The notes beneath the pieces are model-generated. The model was given only the letters and a program-made list of their open reading frames with translations, had not been told where the DNA came from and searched no databases. From Torreya grandis (lineage: Eukaryota; Streptophyta; Pinopsida; Cupressales; Taxaceae), in assembly GCA_037957365.1 (NCBI GenBank), contig JARHVA010000021.1, positions 5,792,501 through 5,856,500 on the forward strand: a DNA stretch of 64,000 bases, given 5' to 3'. Numbering within the stretch: the stretch's first letter is position 1; each line of letters begins with the position of its first letter. A program made the position numbers and the translations under genes. Below, piece after piece: positions 47,127 to 59,199 of the stretch.

Positions 47127-49425
47127 TGTTGACCATTTTGGTCCTATAGGCCAAAATTAGTCTCCTTCCTTCCCTATTACTCTAAACCTCAGTCTAGTCA
47201 TGCACCCACCTTTTACAAAATCTCCTTTTCTTTTCAATAAGACCTGTTCTTATAGAACATTGAAAGATCTAAGGCCCTGCAGGGTTGGTTCAGTATGGAG
47301 CTTTTCGCTTTGAGCAAATGCCTTAGAGACAAATAAGAGTCTCTTACAAAGCTCCGAAGGTTAAACAGCCCTTGCATAGGATAGATGATGAGCAATATGG
47401 GCCATTGCAAAAGATTTGAAGGGTGACTTTGGACTTGATTTACCTTTTCGGAGGGTAGCTGGTCAAAATGCTGAAAGGTGAGTTCCTTTGAGAAGAAAGA
47501 CCAAGGCAAAGAATTCCTTCAGATTTTTTGTCCAAAAGAAATTCGTAAGGAAAGAACAAAGGATTTCTTCAGATAAAATGTCCAAAGAAAATCCATGAAG
47601 TAAACAAGGCAAAAGGAAGATAGCCAAAAATAAAGGTTGAATTTTCTTCAGGCAAAATGCCCGAAGGAATTCCTTCAGACATTTTGTCCGAAGAAATTTA
47701 CAAGGCAAAGACTATCTTTCGAAAGGAAAATTCCATGAAAGAATTCACAAGGCAAATCTTTTGGACAATTTTTTTGGAAAGAATTCCTTCAGACTTTTGC
47801 TTGAAGGAATTTGCCCGAAGAGAAGAGCCGATCGAAAGAAACAAGTAAGGAAACAAACAAGGAATTATTTCGAGAGAAAATCCCTCGACAAAACTAACTA
47901 GACCCGAAGGAATTCACCTAACAAAAAAACCTAAAATAAAGCAACAAGCGGGAAAGACAAAGGAAAGATTTCCTTCAGACATTTGCCTGAAGGATTTCAA
48001 GATCGAGGTAGCCCAAAGGACCCCGAAGGGAAGGTGCCCTTGCGGGGGACTCTCGGATGCCAAAAGGAGGACCTTCCCTAAGCCTCGAAGGGACACTTTA
48101 CCTTTGGGAGGTTAAAAGACAAAGGCCTGGATGAAGGAAAAAGGGTCGAAGGAAAAAAGGCTGAAGGAAAGAAAGCTGAAGAGATTGCCAAAGGGGATGA
48201 CAGCCCCATAGACGTCAAATTTAGGACAAGGGAATAGTCGTTGATTTTTGAAGAGCTTAAGGATAAGCTGTAAGTGAACTCTGCGACCCATTGAGAAGAT
48301 AGCCCCGAGGGCTTAGATTGTCGAAAGGAGTCAAGACAAGAAAAGACAAAACCAGGTAGAGACAAAGCTGGGAAAATACAAAAGTTAAGAATGAACTCAG
48401 TGACCTGCTGATGAAAGAGCCTAAGGAACTAGCAAAGGATGATAATATAGTCTCGAGAGCTCAAATTCCAGAAAAGACAAATCTAGGAAGAGACAAAAGA
48501 GCCAAGTGTAGAAACGTACAAAATAGTCCAAGTGGCAAAGGAAGGTGTCGACTCAAGGAGTTACTCTAGCGGTTAACACAATATCTTCCAAGTGGTCATC
48601 AAGGATCACAAATAGTAAATGATGTGACCCATTTTCTTCACTTTGCATTGATGAGCAGACAAACCACATGAATGCCTTGAAGGAGCGGTCTTGTTTGCAG
48701 AAAAATGGTGGGGCCTATGTTTTCATGCATGACATTTAATGTATTTAAACACCTAAAGTCAAAATTAGAGCTGACACAACATTCTCTTTCAGCGGCTCCC
48801 TCTTCCCAATGCTCTCAGTGCACGTAGGCCACTTGTCAAAGGACGCCAAAGTCTTCCAAAGGGGGTGCTTTTGTTTTCTTCTTCTCTATATATATTGTAA
48901 CTTTTCATTTGAGAAAGGCATCTCTCATTGTTGTAAGGCGAAGCCCTACCAATTTTCACTTGAAATCAATAGAATACGCATTTTTACCTCTATTTTGGTT
49001 GGATATATCTCTGAGTGTGTCTGAGTGTTAACCTTGTGTTTAGTCATTTCTTTCTTGATGCTCTCACAAGCTTGATACCAACACACCTGGTATAGACAAA
49101 CCTACATTCCTGCAGATAACAAGAAGAGCTGTCTCTAGAGCGCAGAGGTAGAAGAAGGTTATCAGATAGTGTGCTTTTCTTACAACGCCTGTGGTAAGTT
49201 CATTTTCTGTGTGTTTCCATTAAAGCCTCCCTATTAAGTTCCTTGAAGTCTGGTCCTTTTACCAATTAAAGTGTATGTATGTGTTCTTATGGTTCAAAGT
49301 GTGAGTATGAGTAGATCAAACTTGTTTGGTGCATCACCAGCTTAAGTTAGGTTATATTTTTTAGTAATCCTTCTCCCTTTTCAACCCCCCCATTATATAT
49401 ATATATAATGGGGGGGTTGAAAAGG

Positions 49426-49466
<41 letters not shown>

Positions 49467-49632
49467 CAAATGTACTGGAATAAATCAAAGATGCATCAAA
49501 GGGAGCTAGCCCTTATCTAGAGACTCTCCCCTCAGTTTTGCCAGACCCACAGGCAAGAGAGGAGTTTCCATTGTGATGCGTGGAAGACAGGAGATCATCT
49601 TCCTGTCAAGGGTGCACTCCACTACATCAACA
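47127..49632 (+). repeat. Element A 3' LTR (2,506 bp)
   Basis: Starts TGTTGACCATTTTGG and ends CACTACATCAACA. Aligns along its length with 38,293-40,823. It carries the 50-bp palindrome at 49,375 and a shorter TA tract. Confidence 0.95.
49375..49424. repeat. Perfect 50-bp palindrome in the element A 3' LTR
   Basis: Left half CCCTTTTCAACCCCCCCATT plus ATATA, right half its exact complement. The 5' LTR has only the left half, followed by a TA tract. It is either a template-switch event or an assembly error at the TA repeat. Confidence 0.95.
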
Positions 49633-49637
49633 ATACC
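49633..49637. repeat. Right target-site duplication ATACC of element A
   Basis: ATACC follows the terminal CAACA and is continued by AAACCAAAAGC, the resumed LTR of element B. Confidence 0.9.
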
Positions 49638-50321
49638 AAACCAAAAGCTATATTAAAATGGGATTGACAAATCTGAGCTAGGAAAATCTTCTGTGTTATT
49701 AACCTAAATTGCTATTGTTAAATATTATGCTTAGCTTTTCTATAGATAAAGGAAGTGCAGTTGATAAATAATCTTTTGTATAACTAATAGGTAGTTACTA
49801 AATTGATAGTATAGTATATTATTGGTACAATAACTAAATCTCAGATCCATACCAATAGATGTTCTGTAAATTTACTTATACCTCGATCAAGGTAAAGTGC
49901 TATAAATAAATGTTTAGTTGAGTTCATATAAGATGTTATAGGTATCCCCACATATGTACATTTTGTCACACTTAAAGGTTAATATAAGATGATAGCAGGG
50001 TAGTGACTTATTCTATTATTGTTACAGCATCTGTAGATGCATCGATCTAGCATTGTTTACTGCATACATCGGTGATCTTAATATTTCACTATCACATTAT
50101 ATAAGAATACTAACTTTCAGCCAAACGATGCCCTTAATACCATGATTATCATGACTTAGTAGTGGATCAAAATAATTACCTTCATTAGTATGAAGGTAAT
50201 TACTATGGCAACGATCTACTTGGTGGATCGTCGGCCTTTTACATAGTCTAATAAATCTATCTTTATAGTCTAACATATTCATAAAAGTATGAGTCGATGT
50301 TGTTCAATATTACATTTAGTG

Positions 50322-50358
<37 letters not shown>

Positions 50359-51724
50359 TGTTTCTAATATGCAGTTGATTCAGGGCGTCGACTATCCTTT
50401 TCTATGTGTATGTTGTTGTATCAATGATTTAAAAGTCTGTAACTACTATATATTTAAATGTATGGTGTTACATTTTTAATTATTTATAATCTTGTTCAGT
50501 TCACTATATATACTTAGGCGTTGCCTCTTAAATAGAAATTTTGGTATAAACTCATCACATCACAGACAGTGTAATTATTATGGTAAATGAATAACTACAA
50601 CCACATAGACTATTATTTCCAACACACAGTCTGTACAATTCATAAAAAGATCACAAAAATTTAAAGTTTATACAAGAGCAATGGCACCTATGCGCCTACT
50701 TGGAATTACTCCACTTTTCTTTTGCTTGATTCCTTATCTTCCTTCTTCTCTCACTACGTCCCTTTCTTTCTGCATCTCCTCTATAGATTTATGTCATGCT
50801 TAAATATTTTATTCACTTCCATGAATAGGGCGTAGTTTTTTTTCTTTTTAAAAATTTTCTCTTTATTTATTATTGTTTTTCTTTACCTTTTTTTTTAAAA
50901 AAATCCATATTTTTCTTTTCTCTTTTTTCCTAATTTTAAACCTTTCCATTTTCTCATTCTAATTTGATTTTATTTATTTTATTTCCCTTTATTTACTCAT
51001 TTATACAAATCAAAACAATTATTTTACCTATTTACTCCCCTTTCTCGTTTTTTTTTTTTATTCCTCTATTAGAGTATATTTGGTAATTAAATTAGCATGT
51101 CAAATGTCCTAACGATTTAATGATAAATTCATCAATCAATATATCCAAATTTATTCTATTTATGTAAATCACATTTATAAAAGCATTAATGGTCACACAC
51201 GTAACTTACACAAGATGAACTCCATATAACCATTTAAATTATGCTATCAACCATGTATTAGCAACAATCTAATGCAAACAACATCAAAACACCCTATGCT
51301 TACCATTCCACTATGCATCTAACATGTATTACTAATGTGGTGTGTAGGGTTCTAATCAATTTCTCTATCGTCTTCCAGCAATTCCATCTACATCACACTC
51401 TTCAATGATGCTCTCCCTCCATCACACTCTGAGGGATGAGTTCTTCTACGTCAAAATCACAACAAGTAGGTAGTTAGATCATAATATCATGGCATGAATT
51501 CATCGTAAAATACAGCTAAAATAACAACTCATTATGATCATAATATAAGAACATACACTACAACTAACTCATAGCAATGTAATCATGTAACCTAAGCAAT
51601 ATCCAACTGTCCCATAACAACATATAACTAATAACTTAGCTAAAAATAACCATATCAAATTGTTAACTATAAATATCCATGGATAATTGAGTAATTTTAC
51701 TTGATGAGGAATAAGGATGTAACA
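49638..51724 (-). repeat. Element B 5' LTR, U3-side part
   Basis: Continues from 38,292 after element A is removed. Aligns with 29,620-31,652. Ends GATGTAACA, followed by the ACCTA duplication. It contains a (TG)n tract at 50,325-50,355 absent from the other LTR. Confidence 0.9.
50325..50355. repeat. (TG)n microsatellite
   Basis: About 31 bp of TG repeat. At the matching place in the 3' LTR (about 30,284) the sequence is ATATGTATATATATTTC. Confidence 0.9.
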
Positions 51725-51729
51725 ACCTA
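51725..51729. repeat. Right target-site duplication ACCTA of element B
   Basis: ACCTA follows the LTR end TGTAACA and equals 27,648-27,652. Confidence 0.85.
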
Positions 51730-53740
51730 AGTGAGTAAACAAAATAAATAGATGTTTCTTCAAAAGTTTCTTGCCATTTCTTTACTTTCCCCTTATATTT
51801 GGTTATTTACACTTGATTTTCTCCTTGTAGTGGCCCCAATAATTCTTCCCTAACCTTGAGTTTGAAAATTTTCACAGTCTTATCCAACTGTTTCTTTATG
51901 GGAAAAGTTATATCTGGATCATATTGTGGCCTAATAATGGTCAAAGTAGTTAAACACATTTTAATGCCTCTAGGTTTATGCATTGCATCATCCAATCTAC
52001 TCTATCACTTTGAATGAGAGTTTCTCCAATAAATTAATTTTCTATAGTAGTTATTTTATGCAGGGTTATTGTAATCTATCCTCCTACAGTAGGCTGAAGG
52101 AAATTTGATGGCACTATGATAATGGATTTTGTCTACTTATGTTGTGTCAATTCTACTTTTATCCTCTTCAGTGGGTCCATAAGAGTAGTTATACTACTTT
52201 GGATCGTTCCAACTGTTCCCAGGGAGTTATGTATTAATAATCTTAATAATGTTTCCAATTTTCATATAACTTATAGAATAGTTTTTGACCTCCTTACCCT
52301 TCCCCTTTATTTTGTGTTTAATTTTCTCTTCTTATTCATTTTTCTTTTCTACCTCCTCTTTTCTTTTCCTTTCCTTCTCCATTTTAAGGGTTTTTTCTTC
52401 ATGTTTCTCTCTCCTATTCCTTTTTTTTTCTTATTTTTCTTTTTGTTTTCCTCCTCTATTTTTGTCTTTTCTGCCTCTTTTTCTTTATCTCCTCCTCTTC
52501 TCATTTATTTTTCTTTTCTTCTGTTTCTCTTGTTTCCTACTTGATTTTCTTTTATTTTCCTCAATTTTTTGTGTTTATTCTTTTGTTTTCCTTTTTCTTT
52601 CCTCCCCTATTCTACTTTTTTCTTCCATTTCTTTTTCTAAAATTTTCCTATCTTCTTCTTCTTCTTCATCATCTTCTTCCATCTTCTCCTTTTGCAAACG
52701 TTGTATAGCTTATTGGGTGGCTAACTTTGAAATTTCATATTTCTATTATCCTCAGTTATTTCTTTTTCTAACTTCATTCTTTGTTGAATCATTGCATCTT
52801 CTAATTTCTCCACCCTTTGTAATTGATTTTGTTTTTCTAAGGGATCTGTCACTAAGTATGTTTTATATTTTTTTTTAAGCCCCATTTTTTGGAGTTATCT
52901 CAACCTATCTATGTTGAAAGGAGACATGGTTGATTCCTATATTGCCTTTTTGAGGGCCTCTTCATGATATTTTCTTACTATCATCTGAGCTTCTATAGGG
53001 GTATTTGGGTCCTATTGAACTAACCCTTCATGAATAAGAATAGTATTGTGAAAGACATGGCTAAGACTAAGAGAAGTGATCCATAACAAAAGTCATGTGT
53101 ACCTTTATTTATCTTTCAGATGTTCTCCAGGTATTGTTCATAGAGTGCATTAGCCAAATCATATTGCATGCTAGTAGAAATCATATCCCATGCAATTTTC
53201 ACACTCCTTGTAGATGTTGAATCATGCATGTTCATGTAATACACCTTCCATGTAATTGTATTTATGGCAAAGCATATTTTAGAGTCTTTAATTTTATGAA
53301 TTGAAATGGATCGATGATTGAAACTTATCCCTATGAGTTGGGATATCGATCTTGTGCTAACACTTTTCTTCCCATCATGCTTATGTCCTTCATGCATAAG
53401 TCAAGTTACAACATGGATGATATGTGATGTAGTACGTAGGGTTTCTTTAAGTACAAAATATCCTCATGGACTCAATTAAGAAGCGACTTTGTGGTACTTG
53501 TCATTAACCAAAAGTAGGGAAATTGACTATAAACATATAATTTCATCCTTGTTATGATGATATACTCTGCCTTGTATTCTACTTATTGTGTTTGAGGATT
53601 TAGTTGCATCACTCCACTTCTCCTTATTTCCAAAACCCTGTGGTCAATTCTTGCCAAATGTGACTAAATGTACTTGTAAATATCTTTTGAACATGCTACC
53701 ATAGAGGGAACGCTAGAAAAGGCACCATGTGCATATGGAT
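51730..53740 (-). pseudogene. Element C extra ORF downstream of integrase, proximal part
   Basis: Read on the - strand: YVYSQFPYF-like text from about 53,560; then SISQLIGISFNHRSISIHKI, CFAINTITWKVYYMNMHDST and DMISTSMQYDLANALYEQYL; then a long Lys/Glu-rich, almost purely polar stretch (52.7-52.3 kb, the complement of the pyrimidine-rich + strand) typical of coiled coil; then QCINLEALKC and KLKVREELLGPLQGENQV. It continues past element B at 27,652. I do not recognise a named family. It lies where some plant Ty3 elements carry envelope-like or other extra ORFs, but I see no signal peptide or clear membrane segment. Confidence 0.5.
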
Positions 53741-54516
53741 TTTCTCATTTCATTGAATGTTTTTTGGATCTGGGTTGCTTAATCTACTGGACAGTTACGT
53801 ACCTTCATATTTTCTAGTCTTATGTATATGAAATTGAGCTTGAGTAGAGTTCTTATGCTTCACATGAATTTTTTTTAGAGTGTTGTACTCAATTGATTAT
53901 TTAATTTTTCATTAGTGAAACCTTTATTTTATAGTACATCTAATTTAATGTTAATCATAGTGTTTAAGTGGTGTATTTAATCGTATTTATCGCTTATGTA
54001 TGTTTCACCCACTTGATCCACTTTAGTAGTTAATTACTTCTTTGTTTCCATTTATTTTGATCTTATCTTTATGATATAATCATTTTTACACTTTTTAATT
54101 GTGTTGGTAGTTCTCGACATCCACCCATTTGTATTTAATTTGCATTTTTTGTTTTCAATCTAACCCGCATGATATATCGTTCTGTATAAACAAACTCAAC
54201 TAATTTATTGTATTTTCATCCTTATTTCTTTATCAATACTCTTAAATTTCTTCCACAATTACTTATATTCTTGTCTAATTTCATTTTTCTTCCCATTTAT
54301 TTACTTTTTTCTTTGGGGTTCTAAATTTTTCCTACTTTTTTTTCATTTTTTTTTACAAAATTGCTTTTGTCTATATATATATATTTTTTTCAAAACCATT
54401 TTTATGTTTTTAAATTTAAAAATATATATAACTTTATCTTTTTCCATTTTTTTCTTCTTATAACCCCTTCTTCCTATCTCCTACTTTTCCTATTTATCCC
54501 ACTAGGAGATTTTGAC

Positions 54517-54725
54517 ATGATCAACAACTAGGTATTTAGACATCTAGTGTAAGACACCATAATATCCTCACTTGACTTGCCCATTTGGAAAGACAATGCT
54601 AACCTAACAGGGTGGTAACAAGATCAACGACCATGTATTTAGATGTCTAGCATAAAGTATTGCAATACCCTCACTTGACTCACCCAACTAAAAGGATAGT
54701 GTACCCCTGTAAGTTCCTTTACTAC
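54517..54725. repeat. Two-copy tandem repeat of about 105 bp
   Basis: GATCAACAACTAGGTATTTAGACATCTAGTGTAA at 54,521 and on is matched by GATCAACGACCATG.. at 54,626 and on, both followed by CCTCACTTGACT and a GGTGG or AGGATAG tail. Lies between integrase and the extra ORF of element C. Confidence 0.65.
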
Positions 54726-55189
54726 TTTTTACCACCGTTCATCGTAGTTGCCTATGGTGTAGAGTTTCAATCAGGATCTATTTACAAAACCTTTTCTAAG
54801 TGTGCCTATAAGTGTTCTCAAATATATTGCTCATAAATCTAATATATCCTCGACTATATAGGTTATAAGCCATCTTATCTTATATTTTCTATCATATAGC
54901 ATGACTTAATCTTCAACCTAAAACTCCTTAACCTTAATATGTCTATCATGCCAAGATTTTTGGCATCTTTTCTATTGAGTTTAGTTATATGCTACCAAGA
55001 ATTTGTTCTCATATAATTTTTCCAATTCTATCATTCTCTTCTGAAGGTAATCTTTCTAATTCATTCTAAATTTTACCATAATTCTCGAACTTGGTAGTAT
55101 GTACTCCATTGGTACTATTATTTCTAAACCATATACTAACTAAAGGGGTAGTACTTAGTTATTATTTTATAAGTAGTGTCGTAAGCTCA

Positions 55190-55960
55190 TAGTACTGTTG
55201 GTATCTTAATATCCTAGTCTCTAATCTTTGTATTACAAACTTTTATCAACACCTTGTTAAACACCTCAACAATGTCATTTACTTGAGGGTGGTAAGGAGT
55301 AATCATGTTATGTTGGAAAAAGAAGTGCCTATAAAATTCCAAAATTATATTGTCATCAGAATGCTTACCCTGATCACTCATTATGCTTAATGAGCATATG
55401 AACCATGTGATTATATTTTCAGAGAGGAACTTTGTAACAGTCTTGGTTTCATAATAATTTATGGGCATTGCTTTTGCCCATCTTGTCAAGTATTTTGTTT
55501 AGGCGATAATGAATCTAGCACTACTTTCTTACTGCAAGTTTAACTGAACCAATTGGATGGAGTGTCATCTCATCTATGAAATTTGGTTTGCCCACCCTTT
55601 GACATATTTCACAATTCCCTACATATTGATTTGCATATTTGAAGAGCATTGGCCACCATACACCAATAAGCAATTTTCTTACTAGTACTCTCTCTAGAGT
55701 TGTGCCCTCATGCAACTTCATCATGGGCTTCTCCTAATATGCTATTTTGCTCATTCGATAATGTTACTCTTCACAACACTTAATCTCTTCCTTTTTTATA
55801 TAATGTTCTCTCAATTAGTGTAAATTGGAAGGCCTAGATCATTAATCTTTTTCCTTTGTAATGGGATATACTCTTCCCTAAACTCTCTGCTAGAAATAAA
55901 TTATGCAATAATTTTTGTGTCTTTGGGAATGGATTCCACGCGGAAGAGGTGAGCTCTATG
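55190..55960 (-). pseudogene. Element C integrase, broken
   Basis: The zinc-binding part reads MKLHEGTTLERVLVRKLLIG, then YVGNCEICQRVGKPNF (CxxC). The core frame starting at 55,489 reads MTRWAKAMPI, FICSLSIMSDQGKHSDDN (second Asp) and ITPYHPQVNDIVEVFNKVLI, where the catalytic Glu is kept (VEVFNK for the usual AEASNK). A stop separates the two frames. Joins the cDNA to the target; inactive here. Confidence 0.8.
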
Positions 55961-56089
55961 TAGCTCATTCTTAATTGGTCCTATATCTTCTCCTATAATG
56001 AATTTAGATAGATAATAAGGTCTGTTATTTACTTTTCTAGGTTTGAATACAATCTTAAAATCAAATTCTTGGAATAACATTAATCATCG

Positions 56090-56881
56090 ATAAATTTTGC
56101 CTTATATAATTGTTCTATTGATCAAGTATTTGAGTGGCTCATAATTTATACAGAATACAAATGGGGTTGCCAATAAGTAATTTCTAAATTTATGCATTGC
56201 ATACACCATAATGAGTGCCTCTTATTTTGTGGTATAATAATTTATTTATGCCTTTGCTAATTTCTTATTAAAAAATGAAATGGGATGATCTATGTTTCTA
56301 TGGGGTTGTGCCAACACCGCTCTTGATGATATGCCAGATGCATCTACATGAACATGAAAATGGGTCTTCCAAAAAGGGAACACAAGTATTGGGGCATGCA
56401 CATGCTTATTTTTCAATTTATTAAAGGATTCCTAATGTTATTTTGACCAATCCAGAGGTTGGTTATGCCACTTATTTAGTAAATCTTCTATTGGTGCACT
56501 TATGGTTGCATAATTTCATATAAACTGATAATGATATTCAGTATAACCCAATATTATCCTAACCTCCTTTTGTGCTTGGGAAATAGTAGGTTTATGATAA
56601 TTATAGTTTTAAATAGATCTACCATCAAATCCTCTTTGCATATTATATGTCTTAGTAAAACACCAGATGGTGTGGCAAAAATACATTTCTTTAGATTAAG
56701 AAAAATGTTAAGTTATCGATATCTTTCAAACATTAACTACAATTCTTGGAAATGGTATTTAATTAAGCCATACATCATCCAATCATCAAGATACAATTCT
56801 AAGAATTCATGCATAAAATATCTGAATGCATTCACCATTATTCGACTAAACATAGTCGACACATTTTCAATCCAAAGGGCA

Positions 56882-56927
<46 letters not shown>

Positions 56928-57200
56928 CCCCATTCCATCGTAATGTAGTCTTCAGCCGATATTATGAAGTTATTTATATGTGATGATATCTAGATGATCC
57001 ATCAATGAAGGAATAAATATCTCTTCCCACAACACTTTACAATATCTCTTCAATAAATGGTGTTAGGAAGGGACCACACAAACATGGATTATTCAAGTCC
57101 CTATAATCAATGTAAATGCATATTTCTCCAATTTTCTTGTTTTGAATCACCATACGACTTATCCATTTCGTGCCCTATAAAAGGTTTATTATGTCACCAA
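56090..57200 (-). pseudogene. Element C reverse transcriptase and start of RNase H, broken
   Basis: Broken frames give NYALWIENVSTMFSRIMVNA, FLELYLDDWMMYG (YLDD catalytic box near 56,795), LNIFLNLKKCIFATPSGVLL and then, in shifted frames, VHVDASGISSRAV-like RNase H text near 56,345 and YEPLKYLINR near 56,130. A (TA)n tract of about 40 bp (56,886-56,925) interrupts the RT just ahead of the YLDD box. RT would copy element RNA. Confidence 0.75.
56886..56925. repeat. (TA)n microsatellite inside the element C RT
   Basis: About 40 bp of TA repeat placed in coding sequence between AEDYITMEWG and NYALWIENV. It must have expanded after the element lost function. Confidence 0.9.
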
Positions 57201-58640
57201 CTAACATCTTATCTAATTCAGTTTTAACTTTAGCCTTTACATTTGTATTGAGTTTATATGGTCATTTATGCATATGTTTTATATCCTTTTTTTGTTGTAT
57301 TTTCATAATCCTAACTTCATCTTTTATTCCTTTTAGCAATGTCAAAGTTTGTGGGACTAAGTCTTCATTTTCCCTTAACAAATATAATATCTTTTATACT
57401 TTTTTCGCCCAATAATTTCCTAATTTTTCCATTTTGGGATTACCCTTAGTATCTATATTCTTCCTTTTGATTTTAAGTAGTTGGTAAAAATATTGCATTT
57501 TGTCTTCTATTGTATCTAGGAGATGCCACTTTCCTTCCTCAATTTCCACTTTTATATTTTATAGTTTTTGTTCATCATCATCCTCTTATTTTGTGATTTT
57601 TCTAAGATGTATAATATTTTTGAGTACTTTTATTTTACTATTTATTTTCACATTTTTTAGTAACTCTCTTGTGATTGTACTAACTTGTTCCCCATCACCC
57701 ATATGGACTAACACTATTTATTTTGATTTGATTCTAGTAAATTATTGTTTTACAGTGGAATATTGCATGAATAGGAATGTCTTTGTCTTCAATGCATGAT
57801 AAATTTTGGTATCCATATCCCAGAAGTTGAAGGTTCAATAGAAATCCATTCTAAGTCTTTCAAACTAATGGTTCCTTTTTGTATCTCTTGATATATATAC
57901 TATGTTTTTGGGTAGGTTTACAGAGCTCAGTAAAATAATTAAGCCCATATATGTCTATCAATTTCTCTTTTTGCAGTCCAAACCTTCTCACACTTCTCAA
58001 CGTGTGTCCTTGGATTTGTTATTCCCACATAATTTCTTCTTTTTGGAAAATAGTTCTTTGTATTAATGAACCTTATCTTAATTAATATCCCAATTGTTTT
58101 ATAATTTTGAATGGTGGTTTTATGTGTGTTCCACCACCTTACAATAGTGACAATGAGTGTGTCATCGATGGCCTACATCCTTATTTCCTCTTTAGGGAAT
58201 ACTCTTATCATTTATTGTAAGTAATCTTCAATAACCCTGATTACAATGAATTTTGGTAGTTTGGCAAGCGAAGCTCGTTCTATGTAGTAAGCCCTTCTCC
58301 TCTATGATATTGGATTATGTACTGAAGTAGTCTTATTTCCCCTAGATGGTGTTTTCATCATGTAACATACCTTTTTGACCATTGTTTTTTATTCCACATG
58401 CATCCAAGCTTAAATCTCATCATCAGAGGCTATTTCTACCTCTTCATGTTTTAGTACTATTTCCCCATCATTGTTTGGTTCATAATAATCTTCTAGTTTT
58501 GTAATTTTTTTAGTGTCTATACACTGGCAAGGTCATCAAAGTCACTTTCCTCCTCATTTGGCCATAATTCTTCTGGCCATACTACTCTTATTCCCATTTC
58601 TAGGGAAAATAGACTACAAGACCATTTCCTTTGAATATAA
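57201..58640 (-). pseudogene. Element C protease-RT connector, badly decayed
   Basis: Short stretches of plausible polar protein (such as EEVEIASDDE and RNKTTSVHNP) are visible on the - strand, but no domain. In particular I find no RNase H like the one in element A at this position. Open frames on the + strand here are shadows. Confidence 0.4.
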
Positions 58641-58860
58641 TCTATTCCTCCTTGGAGTTCAATGCACCATTACAATCAACAAACCATTCTATGTTTAACA
58701 AGGATAGGTAACATGTATCATATATATCAATCACTTCGAAATCTACTTTTCTTTTTATCCCCATTAAGTTAACTTGAACATCTCTTAAGGTTCCAATTGA
58801 CAAGTATGGTGTGCCACCAGCCATTGCAAAGCTCCCATGTGCTGCATGATAAAACATTTG
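58641..58860 (-). pseudogene. Element C protease fragment
   Basis: Reads AMAGGTPYLSIGTLRDVQVN, VDFEVIDIYDTCYLSLLNIE and WFVDCNGALNSKEE. This fits the second half of a retropepsin domain (flap and the I-D-x-x-D-x-x-L-L-G-x-x-W part). The first half with D-S/T-G lies in another frame near 58.9 kb (NILLDLGI..-like text) and is damaged. Confidence 0.55.
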
Positions 58861-59199
58861 TATCTATGCCAAGATCCAACAATGTCTTTCTTACCTCATG
58901 ACCATCTATTTTGATGTTAAGTAAAATGGTAGTTTCCTTCCACTATTATTCATTCTAAATACATTATTTTTAATTTTCTTTATGGTTATTCTCAATCCTC
59001 TGTACTCTATTTTATGTTTGTTGCTTATTCTAATATTTATAGAATTGTGTTAATTTAGTCACCATATATTGGTTTTTAATTAGTTTCATCATTTGTTTTA
59101 AATCCATAATGTCATTCTCATCAAAATAGGTCAATTTTAGCTAATCCTTATTTTGTTTTTCTTGTATGATTTTTCTACTTTTATCCACTATGCGGTCAT

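Noticed and set aside
52116..52878. Two + strand frames of 142 and 197 codons rich in Phe, Ser and Leu
   Set aside because: They are the complement of the Lys/Glu-rich part of the element C extra ORF on the - strand; no membrane protein is implied.
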